Source: Alcanivoracaceae bacterium (GTDB lineage Bacteria; Pseudomonadota; Gammaproteobacteria; Pseudomonadales; Alcanivoracaceae). From it: a stretch of DNA of 64,000 nucleotides. Below are positions 26,525 to 35,706 of the stretch, one piece after another. A model generated the notes under the pieces. That model ran no database searches. It saw only the letters and a program-made list of their open reading frames with translations, and was not told the DNA's origin. Each line of letters opens with the position of its first letter. Within the stretch, counting starts at the first letter, position 1. The DNA is taken from NCBI GenBank assembly GCA_002706085.1, contig PAJO01000028.1:12962-76961 (forward strand), in the 5' to 3' direction. The translations under genes were made by a program, and so were the position numbers.

Positions 26525-29500
26525 AATCAAACCTATTTTTTATGATTGAATTCTGCTTATCAACCACATTGCCACTAGTTAAAACCATTTGATAAACCCA
26601 GTTTCTATATAACTGAAGCTCAACAAGATCAACTTCTTTGTTACCCTTATTTTCATCTAATACTCTATGCGCCTCATAGAGAAAATCCTGGATTCCATTT
26701 ACCCTATATGCCGCATCACGTGATAACTCTTGAGCGTCTGAAATATTCTTTCCAATCTGTTTCTCCAATACCGGATTTAGCTCAATCTCCCCAGTACCTA
26801 CGCCATCCCAGTATTGATCGTATTCAAGTACTGATTCAGACAATATCTCCATGAAAATATCGAGCTGCATTTCCGCAATCTTTAAATGCCCTTCCAAATC
26901 ATTAATGTAATCAATAATTTCTTGCTCGTAACTTTCACGAAGTTGTTCTCTTGCTCTCTCTCTCTCCTTCTCTCTTTGCTGGTCTCTTAATTGCTGACTC
27001 TCAGCATTTGAGAGATAGCTCTCTTCTCTTATCTCTTTGGCCAACATAGCCTTTATTTCAACAACCTCCTTTATCAGATCCTTAAAATCATCCTCATCGA
27101 TCAATTTAATATCATCTTCTGTAACCTCAACATACTCAATTGGATCACCTCCAACACCAGAATTTGCAACTTCAGCGACTGTTGCCAACAGAGTTTTATT
27201 TGCAGGACTTAAAAGCGCACTTTGCACTTCACTTTTAAGAACCTCTCTCAATATAGCTGAAACAGAGCCTACCGCTGGATTGTTTAAAATTAATACCAGA
27301 GACACAGTTCTAGAATTTGATAACTCATACGCAGCAAGGAAGCCTTGCAGCATTTGGGTCTCAGATATATACAAATCATGTCGGGCTTGATCTATAGAAT
27401 TAACCCACCTTCGCTGGCTGGGATCGCCAATACAATCATCATAAATCCTATATATTTTCTTAATAAGAAAATCTTCATGTGAACCAAGAGAGTTCTCCAG
27501 CATAAGCTCGCCCATAGCAGATAGAGCTACATCCGCACTGCTCGACGAACCACTAGCCCTGGTATAGGCGCCATTCAATGGCGGTGCTGTTTGAGTATTG
27601 GCCGCAGGTTTTGAAAGGTAATCGCCAGAACCTTCACCAGTACTTGCCTCGCCAGTTTCAACAGGTGAAAGGCCTGCGAGGTCAATGAATTCATGGGGTC
27701 TGCCCAACGCAAAGGCATACAGATCTGGACCAACCTCGAGGCCCATGGGATCGGGGCTTAAATATCGACCATAGACGGGATCCATGTATCGATGGATGTT
27801 GTAATGCAAGCCTGTTTCTGCATCATGATACTGGTTGGAACCGCGTAAGGGCATTGTCAGCCAAGCACCATCGTTTCGGATGCTGGCACCGTTATCGCCA
27901 ACTTTTGCCCTCCATATGACGCGCCGTTTTTTATCTGTTACGGCAAGGGGGGCATATCGATGGTCTGTATGGACGGGATAATATTGATTATCCTCACGAA
28001 GTAGCACAGGCCTGTTGTCAAGGTAGAGATACTGACGCTTGATGCCATTACGCCCGGCCTCAGCCGTTATTTGATTACCGTCATACAAGAATAAGGTGGT
28101 CACACCACTATCCTGGCTTCCCTTAGACTCTGCATAGACGGTTTTCGAAATCCGCTCCCCGAAGAAGTTGTATCGGTAGCTGGCTACAAGGTTACGACTT
28201 CCAGCACTCCCTTCCTCATAAACAGCTGTGATCCTGCCAAAAGCATCCCACTGATAGTGATGACTGCCATCGCTGAGCATTTCGCCACGTCGGTTATACT
28301 TTGCAGATGCCCATTTTACTGGCCGATCATTCTTTCCTTGTCCGTCTGGCGCCGTTAACTTGCTGGCAAACCCTATCACTTCCAGCGTTTTGCGCAGGTA
28401 TCCTCGTTCCTCATGTGGCGAGGGATCAGCCGGGTAAAAATAGTCAACAACTGGGTTATAAGGTTTGTCGAAACGTGAGTAGCTAAGAGGGATAACATTG
28501 AGCTTGTCGTCCTGTGTAACGACAGGATCAATTCCTTCCTGCTCCCTTGACGATTGGATTGCAGACACTGCCTTCATATGACTGCCAAGGAGCCCTTGGT
28601 GCCATTCTATATCGCTATAGGCAATCTGGGGTCCGCCCGCAAACGTGATATTGCCGTCCACATCGAGCGACCGTCTCTGGCTGAGCCCATTGAAAAAATC
28701 GAATCCACGATCATTGATCGCCTCCCCTGGCCGATTGATACCCTTAATCAGGGGCTTGTTGCCGAATACCCCCTTTCTTTCAACAGCAGACAATGACCCA
28801 GCTTTGGGGTGATTTTCGGCATGGTATCGGTATTGTATGACCTCCCCATCGGGTAACGTCTTGGTTGTAAGGCGCCCGAAACGATCGTACTGGTAGCCCG
28901 TTTCAAAGGCAGCATCATCATAGATTCGCTTGTGCAGAGACAGCTTGCCAATACTGTTGTAGTGGAATGACTCTGTATAAATACCATGACCATCTGTTTC
29001 ATGGTGCACAACTGACAGGCGACTATTGTCGTCCCACTTAAGCGAAACCACTTCTGATTCGCTAGATCGCCTGATTAGCCTTCCGGCCACATCATATTTT
29101 TTCTTTATCTCAGAACCATCACTGTAACGGGTCATGGTTTGATTATCTGCTACATCATAACGGTAACTTGTTGTTCCCGTGACAGGACTTCGTGTTCTGA
29201 CGAGGCGGCCAAAATCATCATAGTGGTATGAGGTAATTCTCCCTTGCGAATCAAATCTAATGCTTCTCTTATTATTACCGTTTTGAAAAACCTCTGATCT
29301 ATCATTATCGCTAAACAGCGCAGCTAGATCTTTCTTATCAGTTGAGTTTTTCAGGGACAGTTCCCCCTCTGCATCAAAGAAGCTTTTCTGATTCAGCCTG
29401 CCGTCGAGGCCATACTCCAAGGTTATCCTTTGACCTTCCTGATCCGTAATAGCAACAAGATCACCGGACGCATCATGCTCGAGCATGAAAGACTGACCGA

Positions 29501-31478
29501 GAAGATTCTTGATAGTGCTGATCTTGCCCTGATCATCGTAGGTGAGTGTGATGGTCTGCCCTGCCCGTGACAGGGTAGACAGGCGCCCACGCACGTCGTA
29601 CTGCATCGTGGATACAATCCCGTCTTTTTTCCTTGACTTGATGACCCTGCCGGCCTGGTCGTACTCGAAGGACTCCGTCAACCCCATGGGAAGGTTTTTC
29701 GCTATCAGCCACCCTTTGTCGTTGTAGTGATACTGGGTGATGTCGGAGTCTTCAGGGGTGCCTTTGGGGCCATTTTCCAGCGGCCCATCGTGCTCCAGCA
29801 GTCGCCCCTTATCCCACTTGTATTGTGAGGTACGTACTATTTTCTTGTACTTGCCGATTTCGACGGGTGACCAGCCTGCCTCAGTGACGATGACAGGAAG
29901 CCCCTGCTTGTTACGGGTGATCTCAAGGACATACCTGCCGTCCGGGTTAACACTATCCCTTTCAATACGGCTGTAATTCCCCTGGAAGAGCGGCGCTTCG
30001 CTCTCAGAGGTATCGGTGACGAGCTCGAAACCGCCACGGTAGACATACTCAGTGTCTCCCCGCTGACAGGGGCCACACCCTGGCCCTGTCACTTTAGTGA
30101 CATGCGGCACACCACCGAGCATTGAGGTAACGTATCGGCTAGTCATACCATCCTGATCGGTGACCAAGGTTTCGCCATCACCATATTCAAGAGCGACATT
30201 CTGGCGGGCTCGGTCCTGGCGAGTGGATGATATTGCCCGCCCCTTTTCATCGTAAGACCAGGTGGAAATCCGTGTTGTCTTGCTCTTATTATCACTTGCC
30301 ACAGAAACTGACCCGGCAAAGCCACTGCTTATCCCGGTCAAGTGATTAGGAAAGGCATCATTCTCGTAGTGATAGTGGCGTTCTGCACCATCATCATAAC
30401 GGACCCGGTAAAGGCGCCCATTACTGTCATAGTCATAGTGGACATGCTGCCCGCCTACGACATTAGCTTCAGCCAGCTTGCCATCGTCATTGTAGGAAAA
30501 GCTGATCTGTCGAATGGGCTGGTTACGGTTGTAGGAATCCAAATCTCTTCTGGTCATTTTCGCAGGCTGATCACTATCGTGCTCCGCTTTCAATTGCTCC
30601 CTGACACCTGACAACCGCCATTGACGGTCATATTCCAGTAGGATTTCGGCGCCGCTTTTGTTAGTCACCTTGGCCAGGCGGCCACCTTTCTTGTTCAACA
30701 GCAGCAATTCTGTGCCATTCTCCCAGCGCCAGAGATACTGTTCACCAGTGATAACCAGCTCGCCATCGCCTTTCTGCACCGGAGTCATATGGCGTTCTGA
30801 GTTATCCCCATATCCCGTCAGTGAGAAATCAATACGGCGACCATCCGCCTGCCAGAGGTAAACCTTGTTGCCATGATCGACAAAACGGACATCAAAGCCG
30901 TGGCGCCAGTTGTTACCGAAGGGCCCATGAAACGTAGAAAGGCTATTGTAGTGACGAACAAAATTTAGCCCCGGCAGATCGATATCCTTTTCAGCCTGAT
31001 ATTTATTACCGGTAACCACATGGATTGGGTTGCCCACATGGGTGGCACTAATACCAGTCTGTACGGAAGCACCCGTATCAGACAGCCCATTTCGTGGCGT
31101 GATGTTAAGGGTGCTGGCTGAAGTCTGGACCGCGCTTGAATTGAATAAATCATTTTGACTGGCGCCCGGGAAAAGCGAATTATCTGGCGCAGAACAGGTT
31201 TTCGGGGCACCGTTACCCGGGCCATCGGTTCCATCTCCCGTCAGATCATTACCAAGCCCATCCGCATCGCCACCGAAACCACACTGATTCTGGTCTGCCC
31301 AGGCCTGTTTAGATGCCTGGTTTTCAAAACACACCCCCGGATCTTCGCATTGCTCCAGAGAGAGACCCATAGATGGCAAGCACAGACCTATAAGAAGAAT
31401 GACACTACACCATAATGACTCTGTAACGGCATTATCGCGGATCCATGCGCTGTGCTGATTTACAGCAACCTTGTTCAC
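26511..31478 (-). CDS. Sec-exported Rhs/YD-repeat protein with variable C-terminal tip
   Basis: 1655 aa from a GTG at 31478 behind AAAAGGA. A hydrophobic signal (about 21-40, SVILLIGLCLPSMGLS) is followed by a Cys-rich, Gly/Asp-rich region (about 44-100). The DUF6531-type segment GNPIHVVTGNKYQAEKDIDL is at about 150-170. Many YD/RHS repeats follow (for example YDQAGRVIKSRKKDG, YDVRGRLSTLSRAG). The core ends near 1268 with the hallmark YMDPVYGRYLSPDPMGLE. The last 385 residues (26514-27670) are AT-rich, helical and coiled-coil-like (REKERERAREQL near 1495), unlike known toxin tips to me. It lies inside a Tad pilus locus. Confidence 0.9.
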   Translation of the reverse strand: MNKVAVNQHSAWIRDNAVTESLWCSVILLIGLCLPSMGLSLEQCEDPGVCFENQASKQAWADQNQCGFGGDADGLGNDLTGDGTDGPGNGAPKTCSAPDNSLFPGASQNDLFNSSAVQTSASTLNITPRNGLSDTGASVQTGISATHVGNPIHVVTGNKYQAEKDIDLPGLNFVRHYNSLSTFHGPFGNNWRHGFDVRFVDHGNKVYLWQADGRRIDFSLTGYGDNSERHMTPVQKGDGELVITGEQYLWRWENGTELLLLNKKGGRLAKVTNKSGAEILLEYDRQWRLSGVREQLKAEHDSDQPAKMTRRDLDSYNRNQPIRQISFSYNDDGKLAEANVVGGQHVHYDYDSNGRLYRVRYDDGAERHYHYENDAFPNHLTGISSGFAGSVSVASDNKSKTTRISTWSYDEKGRAISSTRQDRARQNVALEYGDGETLVTDQDGMTSRYVTSMLGGVPHVTKVTGPGCGPCQRGDTEYVYRGGFELVTDTSESEAPLFQGNYSRIERDSVNPDGRYVLEITRNKQGLPVIVTEAGWSPVEIGKYKKIVRTSQYKWDKGRLLEHDGPLENGPKGTPEDSDITQYHYNDKGWLIAKNLPMGLTESFEYDQAGRVIKSRKKDGIVSTMQYDVRGRLSTLSRAGQTITLTYDDQGKISTIKNLLGQSFMLEHDASGDLVAITDQEGQRITLEYGLDGRLNQKSFFDAEGELSLKNSTDKKDLAALFSDNDRSEVFQNGNNKRSIRFDSQGRITSYHYDDFGRLVRTRSPVTGTTSYRYDVADNQTMTRYSDGSEIKKKYDVAGRLIRRSSESEVVSLKWDDNSRLSVVHHETDGHGIYTESFHYNSIGKLSLHKRIYDDAAFETGYQYDRFGRLTTKTLPDGEVIQYRYHAENHPKAGSLSAVERKGVFGNKPLIKGINRPGEAINDRGFDFFNGLSQRRSLDVDGNITFAGGPQIAYSDIEWHQGLLGSHMKAVSAIQSSREQEGIDPVVTQDDKLNVIPLSYSRFDKPYNPVVDYFYPADPSPHEERGYLRKTLEVIGFASKLTAPDGQGKNDRPVKWASAKYNRRGEMLSDGSHHYQWDAFGRITAVYEEGSAGSRNLVASYRYNFFGERISKTVYAESKGSQDSGVTTLFLYDGNQITAEAGRNGIKRQYLYLDNRPVLLREDNQYYPVHTDHRYAPLAVTDKKRRVIWRAKVGDNGASIRNDGAWLTMPLRGSNQYHDAETGLHYNIHRYMDPVYGRYLSPDPMGLEVGPDLYAFALGRPHEFIDLAGLSPVETGEASTGEGSGDYLSKPAANTQTAPPLNGAYTRASGSSSSADVALSAMGELMLENSLGSHEDFLIKKIYRIYDDCIGDPSQRRWVNSIDQARHDLYISETQMLQGFLAAYELSNSRTVSLVLILNNPAVGSVSAILREVLKSEVQSALLSPANKTLLATVAEVANSGVGGDPIEYVEVTEDDIKLIDEDDFKDLIKEVVEIKAMLAKEIREESYLSNAESQQLRDQQREKERERAREQLRESYEQEIIDYINDLEGHLKIAEMQLDIFMEILSESVLEYDQYWDGVGTGEIELNPVLEKQIGKNISDAQELSRDAAYRVNGIQDFLYEAHRVLDENKGNKEVDLVELQLYRNWVYQMVLTSGNVVDKQNSIIKNRFDYEVR

Positions 31479-31499
31479 GGAAATTCCTTTTCCCACGTT

Positions 31500-32066
31500 T
31501 TATTTCAGGTAGTTATCCATGAATTCCAGGAAGGCTTCCTGCTTTTCCTGGTTATGGATTGCACCGAAGAACATTCTTGTGGTTCCGTCCTGGCGACGAA
31601 CCAGCGTTAGCGGTGTTGCCCCGGCCCATGACTGCCAGCGGTCTTTGAACTCTTTATCATTCACAGTGACCACGTCATTCTGATCATCTATCGGCCATGC
31701 TCCCTGCTGATGCTCGTAGTCGTAGGAGGAAAAGTTTTCGTCCAAAGCCTTCGCAGGATCATCCGCTTCAATTATTGCCCGAGTTCTGGCATTGCTGTTG
31801 TTCTTGTAATAGGAAACCGCGACCCATCGGGCGGAGAATTCCGGGATGATCTTCTTCAATCTGGTGTAATGAATAGCACTGTAGGGACAGTTCGGGTCAT
31901 AGATGATCAGGACCTGGGTGTTGTTATCGTTACCCACCAGAATATTTTCCTGTTGTGCAGCCTCAGACCATATTCCGGCAGGGGCAGCCATATCACTGGC
32001 CATCCCAGCTGCCGGTATAGCGACGATGAAAATCCAGACTGTCAACCACCCGTATCCCTGGCGCAT
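31500..32066 (-). CDS. thioredoxin-fold DsbC/G-like protein with a CPYS site
   Basis: 188 aa. Signal peptide about 1-23. IIYDPNC60PYS63AIHY stands where DsbA/C/G proteins have CxxC; the second Cys is Ser and I see no other Cys in the chain. The cis-Pro loop is present as GATPLTLV. A one-Cys protein cannot do ordinary dithiol exchange but could trap or isomerise disulfides. It lies 21 bases upstream of rhs and near Cys-rich lipoproteins, so it may act on them. Confidence 0.75.
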   Translation of the reverse strand: MRQGYGWLTVWIFIVAIPAAGMASDMAAPAGIWSEAAQQENILVGNDNNTQVLIIYDPNCPYSAIHYTRLKKIIPEFSARWVAVSYYKNNSNARTRAIIEADDPAKALDENFSSYDYEHQQGAWPIDDQNDVVTVNDKEFKDRWQSWAGATPLTLVRRQDGTTRMFFGAIHNQEKQEAFLEFMDNYLK

Positions 32067-32112
32067 TGTTATCCTTTTCCCTGATAGCTGAAATAGGTAG
32101 TCGATTTTCAGA

Positions 32113-33297
32113 CTAGAACCCCAAAGCGGCCTTTAAGCAACGCTCATAACGCAGATCCTCTACCTGCTGGAGGGTATAAACTTTTGGGATGCCGCTATCG
32201 AGAGAGACGGTGATGGTTTCTGCTGCGCCGTTATAGACAACCGTGGCAGTCTTGCCGCTTTCGTCCTCCATCTGCAGGGAACCACTACTGATCCGGTAGC
32301 TGTCGTCGGCATATTGCGGGTCGTCATCTTCCTTGCCGACATACAAATCGGAGACAGTCTTCACATGGAAGCGTCCTTGCGGACAGCTTTCTGGCACTTC
32401 ACCACCCTGAAATTCCAACCACTCCCTTCCATAAACCCCTTCATAACGTTCGATATGCAACTCATCTACTGAGGCATCACCGTGCGGCTCGTATTCAAGC
32501 CACAGATTGCTTTTTTCATCACCCAACTGAGTAAGATAAACCGTTTTCTTATCATCAAGATCAAACGACATACTTACAACTGAATACTGACTCGTACCAC
32601 CTCCGGTATCACCGTATGCTTCATTTTCAATGTCTTCCCTCTCAAGAAGGAAATGCCCACTCAGGTACCGTGACTGATCAATATGTCCACCCAGTACACC
32701 TTTCGCTGTAAAGGGCTCATCAATGCTCTTTCCTGATTGCTCGTAGCCAATAAAGTGGGTTTCATTAGAAAATTCTCCGCTCCCAAGTCCGGATACGGGA
32801 TAGCCAATTTTCCGAAATCCATTTACAGTTGCTGGACTTCCGCCAGAAGTTGCAGTGTTCTCCACACAACTATTATCGACTGATGAAATCATGTCGAAGT
32901 TTCCGCCGTTATAAGGTGACTGTATCGCCTCCAACTTTTGCTCCAGCACCTGGAAACTGCCACTTTGATCACATGAGTAGCTGGACGAAGCCCTTCCTGA
33001 ACCCGTGTGATCTACACCAAGAGCCAAACTCAAGTTCACTGGCATCCGCATAAGTAGCAACATTGTGTCATCGATAACTGATCCTGGTGCCAGTATCACT
33101 ACAGCGTCTTCATCCACAAACGAAGCAGGTTTGACCAGACGCAATGATTCTTTCACTACCGCATCCTGCCCTGCTGTGTTGGACTGCGCCGCTATAGCAG
33201 CAGAGCCACCTCCGCCACCACCACCGCAGCCCGCAAGCAGGCTGATTATCACGGCTAAGGAGATAATCCTGATACTATCGTTTCTTGTTGCGTTCAC
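32113..33297 (-). CDS. lipoprotein of the Tad/Rhs locus, unknown function
   Basis: 394 aa from a GTG at 33297 with AGGAG 5 bases upstream. Lipobox LLAGC is followed by a run of seven Gly, a flexible linker. The mature domain is beta-rich, with Cys in SYSCDQSG, DNSCVEN, PESCPQG and ERCLKA that could form two disulfides. No known family recognised. It lies between the TadG-like and thioredoxin-like genes, in one transcript with both. Confidence 0.65.
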   Translation of the reverse strand: MNATRNDSIRIISLAVIISLLAGCGGGGGGGSAAIAAQSNTAGQDAVVKESLRLVKPASFVDEDAVVILAPGSVIDDTMLLLMRMPVNLSLALGVDHTGSGRASSSYSCDQSGSFQVLEQKLEAIQSPYNGGNFDMISSVDNSCVENTATSGGSPATVNGFRKIGYPVSGLGSGEFSNETHFIGYEQSGKSIDEPFTAKGVLGGHIDQSRYLSGHFLLEREDIENEAYGDTGGGTSQYSVVSMSFDLDDKKTVYLTQLGDEKSNLWLEYEPHGDASVDELHIERYEGVYGREWLEFQGGEVPESCPQGRFHVKTVSDLYVGKEDDDPQYADDSYRISSGSLQMEDESGKTATVVYNGAAETITVSLDSGIPKVYTLQQVEDLRYERCLKAALGF

Positions 33298-33330
33298 GTT
33301 TACTCCTGAAATGTAGTCAAATTCCGTTTT

Positions 33331-35040
33331 CTATACCGTTACGTTCGTGTCGCATACCGGTGGCTGTTCATTTCCACCACTGTCCTCAGCGTCAGCATTG
33401 CCGGAGTCCGGAGACTCATTGCCGTTTTCTTTATTGGATTCAGGGAGACCGTTATTCTGGTTATTGCTACTATCATCACCACTACCGGTTGTCCCTCCCG
33501 CGTCATTGCATGCTTGACCCACAGCACCATTACCGGTGACACCAATCCCGATTCTGATACTGATTTTTTCCACTGATGAGAGGTCTGTCAGAGCCGGCTC
33601 CCAATACGGGTTATAGAGATTTCCGTACTCCCTTGTACCACTGGATCGTGGGTGGAGATCATGGGGATAGCGGAAAACAACCCGGCTTTTGGCGACGCTG
33701 ACCATTCGCCCATCCATGAAATCATCTTTTTGGGCCTGCTCGGCGCAGCCACTTGCTCCCGTTAGCTCTGTGGCTGTTTGCAGCCCTTTAGCATTCGCAG
33801 GTTTTGTTACAGCGACAATCAGACCCGGCCCCTCATCCAGAAGTCCGGGGTCAGCAAGAGCACGAAAATCCCGCATCCCCACATAGGACGTAACAGGTTG
33901 CTGCTGGCCAAACTCCCACCGAGCCAACCCTGAAGCCATACCGTTCCTTTTCCAGTAGGGCTTCTCACCATGGGCCTTCCTATAATCAACTATGTCGTTG
34001 CTGTTGTTACCGCTCTGTGCAGCTCCCCAACCTACCGGCAGCATTTCACCCTTGTCGTCATATCCTTTAAAAACACCCCAATCCCACTCCGCCGATGCAT
34101 AATGCATGGAAAGCGTATCCACTGCGGACCACTTGAAATAAGGTCCGCAGTTCTTGGTATTCATGATCAGTTCTGTTCCGCCCTCTCGTTCCATCCAGAA
34201 CTCTGAAAAAAGCGGTACAGTGACTCTGGTTTTCATCAACCCGGCTAATTGATTTCTTCTGGTCGTAAATCTGTCCCGGCTTTTCAGCAAGATATTCCGA
34301 AACTCATCACTATATTGACGATCAATCTTGCTTCCTGGAGCTGTCCACTTAGGAGGACTCCACTCCCACCCAAGAAATCCAGAACCCGTATTGGTCCAGC
34401 CACCAGAAGTCCAGCTTCCACAATCGTCATATGCCTTTTCAGGACTGTATTGATTGCTGAAATCAAAATGGGCTTTTCTAAAACTATCCAGTGAAGTAAG
34501 GGTGTAAAGCGCATCCACTTCGCTATCGTTTTCTTTAACAACGTCCGAGTAGGCTTCCCTTGCCATCATTACGGTATTGGCATGCATGATCTGCTGGCTT
34601 GCAGAAATAGCCAGAATCAACTTGTCTAAGGCCGAGTTAGCCACCCTCATGACTTGATCTATCGTGGAATTTAGGGTGCTGGCCGCCTGGGATATAATCG
34701 TAGTGACAGGTATCAGTGGAATTATCCACCGGGTTGCTGTGGCAATATTCTCAGCCGTTCGATCAAGCCATCGCGACCAGCTCACCAGAGTGGTGGCCTG
34801 AGCCACTGCCACATGATTCGCGATCATTGCCCGGTTGGTGTACGCCTGGAAATTGAGGTTTCTTGCTTCGACAGCCGCGACACTGTAAGCCGCGGCATCA
34901 GCGGTACCCTGAAGCCGGGTTTTTTCTCCACTGATGGTATAGCCATCAAAAACATAGAAAACAGCGCCTACTATCACGAGCAGCATTACCGTGACGTAGA
35001 CCATCATCTGGCCTTTCTGTTGACGCTTTCCGTTCAGCAC
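33331..35040 (-). CDS. TadG-like pilus assembly protein
   Basis: 569 aa from a GTG at 35040 (AGGGAG 8 bases upstream); a GTG at 35049 sits too close to that site. The N-terminus QKG|QMMVYVTVMLLVIVGAVFYVF is prepilin-like but lacks Glu+5. It is followed by GTADAAAYSVAAVEARNLNFQ, the helix typical of TadG-like proteins. The long periplasmic region ends in an Asn/Glu/Gly-rich low-complexity tail (about 525-565). It is the first gene after the pilin. Confidence 0.75.
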   Translation of the reverse strand: MLNGKRQQKGQMMVYVTVMLLVIVGAVFYVFDGYTISGEKTRLQGTADAAAYSVAAVEARNLNFQAYTNRAMIANHVAVAQATTLVSWSRWLDRTAENIATATRWIIPLIPVTTIISQAASTLNSTIDQVMRVANSALDKLILAISASQQIMHANTVMMAREAYSDVVKENDSEVDALYTLTSLDSFRKAHFDFSNQYSPEKAYDDCGSWTSGGWTNTGSGFLGWEWSPPKWTAPGSKIDRQYSDEFRNILLKSRDRFTTRRNQLAGLMKTRVTVPLFSEFWMEREGGTELIMNTKNCGPYFKWSAVDTLSMHYASAEWDWGVFKGYDDKGEMLPVGWGAAQSGNNSNDIVDYRKAHGEKPYWKRNGMASGLARWEFGQQQPVTSYVGMRDFRALADPGLLDEGPGLIVAVTKPANAKGLQTATELTGASGCAEQAQKDDFMDGRMVSVAKSRVVFRYPHDLHPRSSGTREYGNLYNPYWEPALTDLSSVEKISIRIGIGVTGNGAVGQACNDAGGTTGSGDDSSNNQNNGLPESNKENGNESPDSGNADAEDSGGNEQPPVCDTNVTV

Positions 35041-35109
35041 AGCGCTCACTCCCTGAGCATTCCTCTGTTAGAGACAATCCATTCCATGGATAGTTGTCGT
35101 CTTTGACAG

Positions 35110-35137
35110 CCCGCCTCAAAGCAAGCTTTGAAGCGGG
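35110..35137 (-). terminator. stem-loop after the pilin gene (attenuator-like)
   Basis: CCCGC and TCAAAGC (35110-35122) pair with GCTTTGA and GCGGG (35125-35137) with one mismatch and a 2-base loop. There is no U tract, so it probably stabilises the pilin mRNA 3' end or weakly attenuates transcription into the tad genes, keeping pilin above the machinery. Confidence 0.5.
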
Positions 35138-35153
35138 TAAAGGGGTGCAGTGA

Positions 35154-35408
35154 TTAGTTGTTACCGGTGTAGTTGCTCAGGTTACGTGCGGTGTTGGCAT
35201 CCGTTTCTGCGGCAGAGGCCTGGGTCGCGGCGCGGCCTTGCGCCGTACCCCCATCCTGACCGGACAACTCCATGGCCATACCAGCGGTCTGGTTTCGCAC
35301 GGTGTCGCCAAACAGGCGATAAACGCCGATAGCGGCGATAGCAATAAGCGCGACAATAATGATGTACTCAGTCATTCCCTGGCCAAGCTGATTTTGTTTC
35401 ATACCCAT
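35154..35408 (-). CDS. flp: Flp-type major pilin
   Basis: 84 aa. QLG|QGMTEYIIIVALIAIAAIGVY has class IVb prepilin features: cleavage after Gly, Glu+5, Tyr+6 and a hydrophobic stalk. The mature tail is Ala/Gln/Thr-rich and polar. It is longer than typical Flp1. GGGAAG precedes the ATG at 35408; the second Met at 35402 is an alternative. First gene of the minus-strand locus. Confidence 0.9.
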   Translation of the reverse strand: MGMKQNQLGQGMTEYIIIVALIAIAAIGVYRLFGDTVRNQTAGMAMELSGQDGGTAQGRAATQASAAETDANTARNLSNYTGNN

Positions 35409-35523
35409 GATCTTCCCTTTATATAAACCAACGCCCTATTACCCCTGATCGAGAGACTTCACCTCTACAGGGAAATGAGTCCTAATATTAAGGTTCTTTA
35501 CCGGGCGGGGATTCAATCACCAC

Positions 35524-35649
35524 ATGAGCAGCTCAACAAACGATAAATCTGACTTTCATGTAAGCCTTTTGCTATTCGTATACGGCTTTTTGATCCTGTT
35601 CACACAAACCATAATTGTCTTCTTTATTACTATTGCATCTATTTTCTAA
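35524..35649 (+). CDS. possible 41-aa single-span membrane protein
   Basis: ATG-initiated frame MSSSTNDKSDFHVSLLLFVY continuing into one hydrophobic helix (about 14-40) and ending in TAA. A polar N-tail plus a single helix is typical of small membrane proteins, but no good ribosome site is visible and the AT-rich region may produce such a frame by chance. It lies between the divergent pilin and the exported protein at 35707. Confidence 0.3.
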   Translation: MSSSTNDKSDFHVSLLLFVYGFLILFTQTIIVFFITIASIF

Positions 35650-35706
35650 CCACCTAAGCATGATCAGAGATTGCTATTCATCACCCTCGCAAACCAAAGG
35701 AATGAA

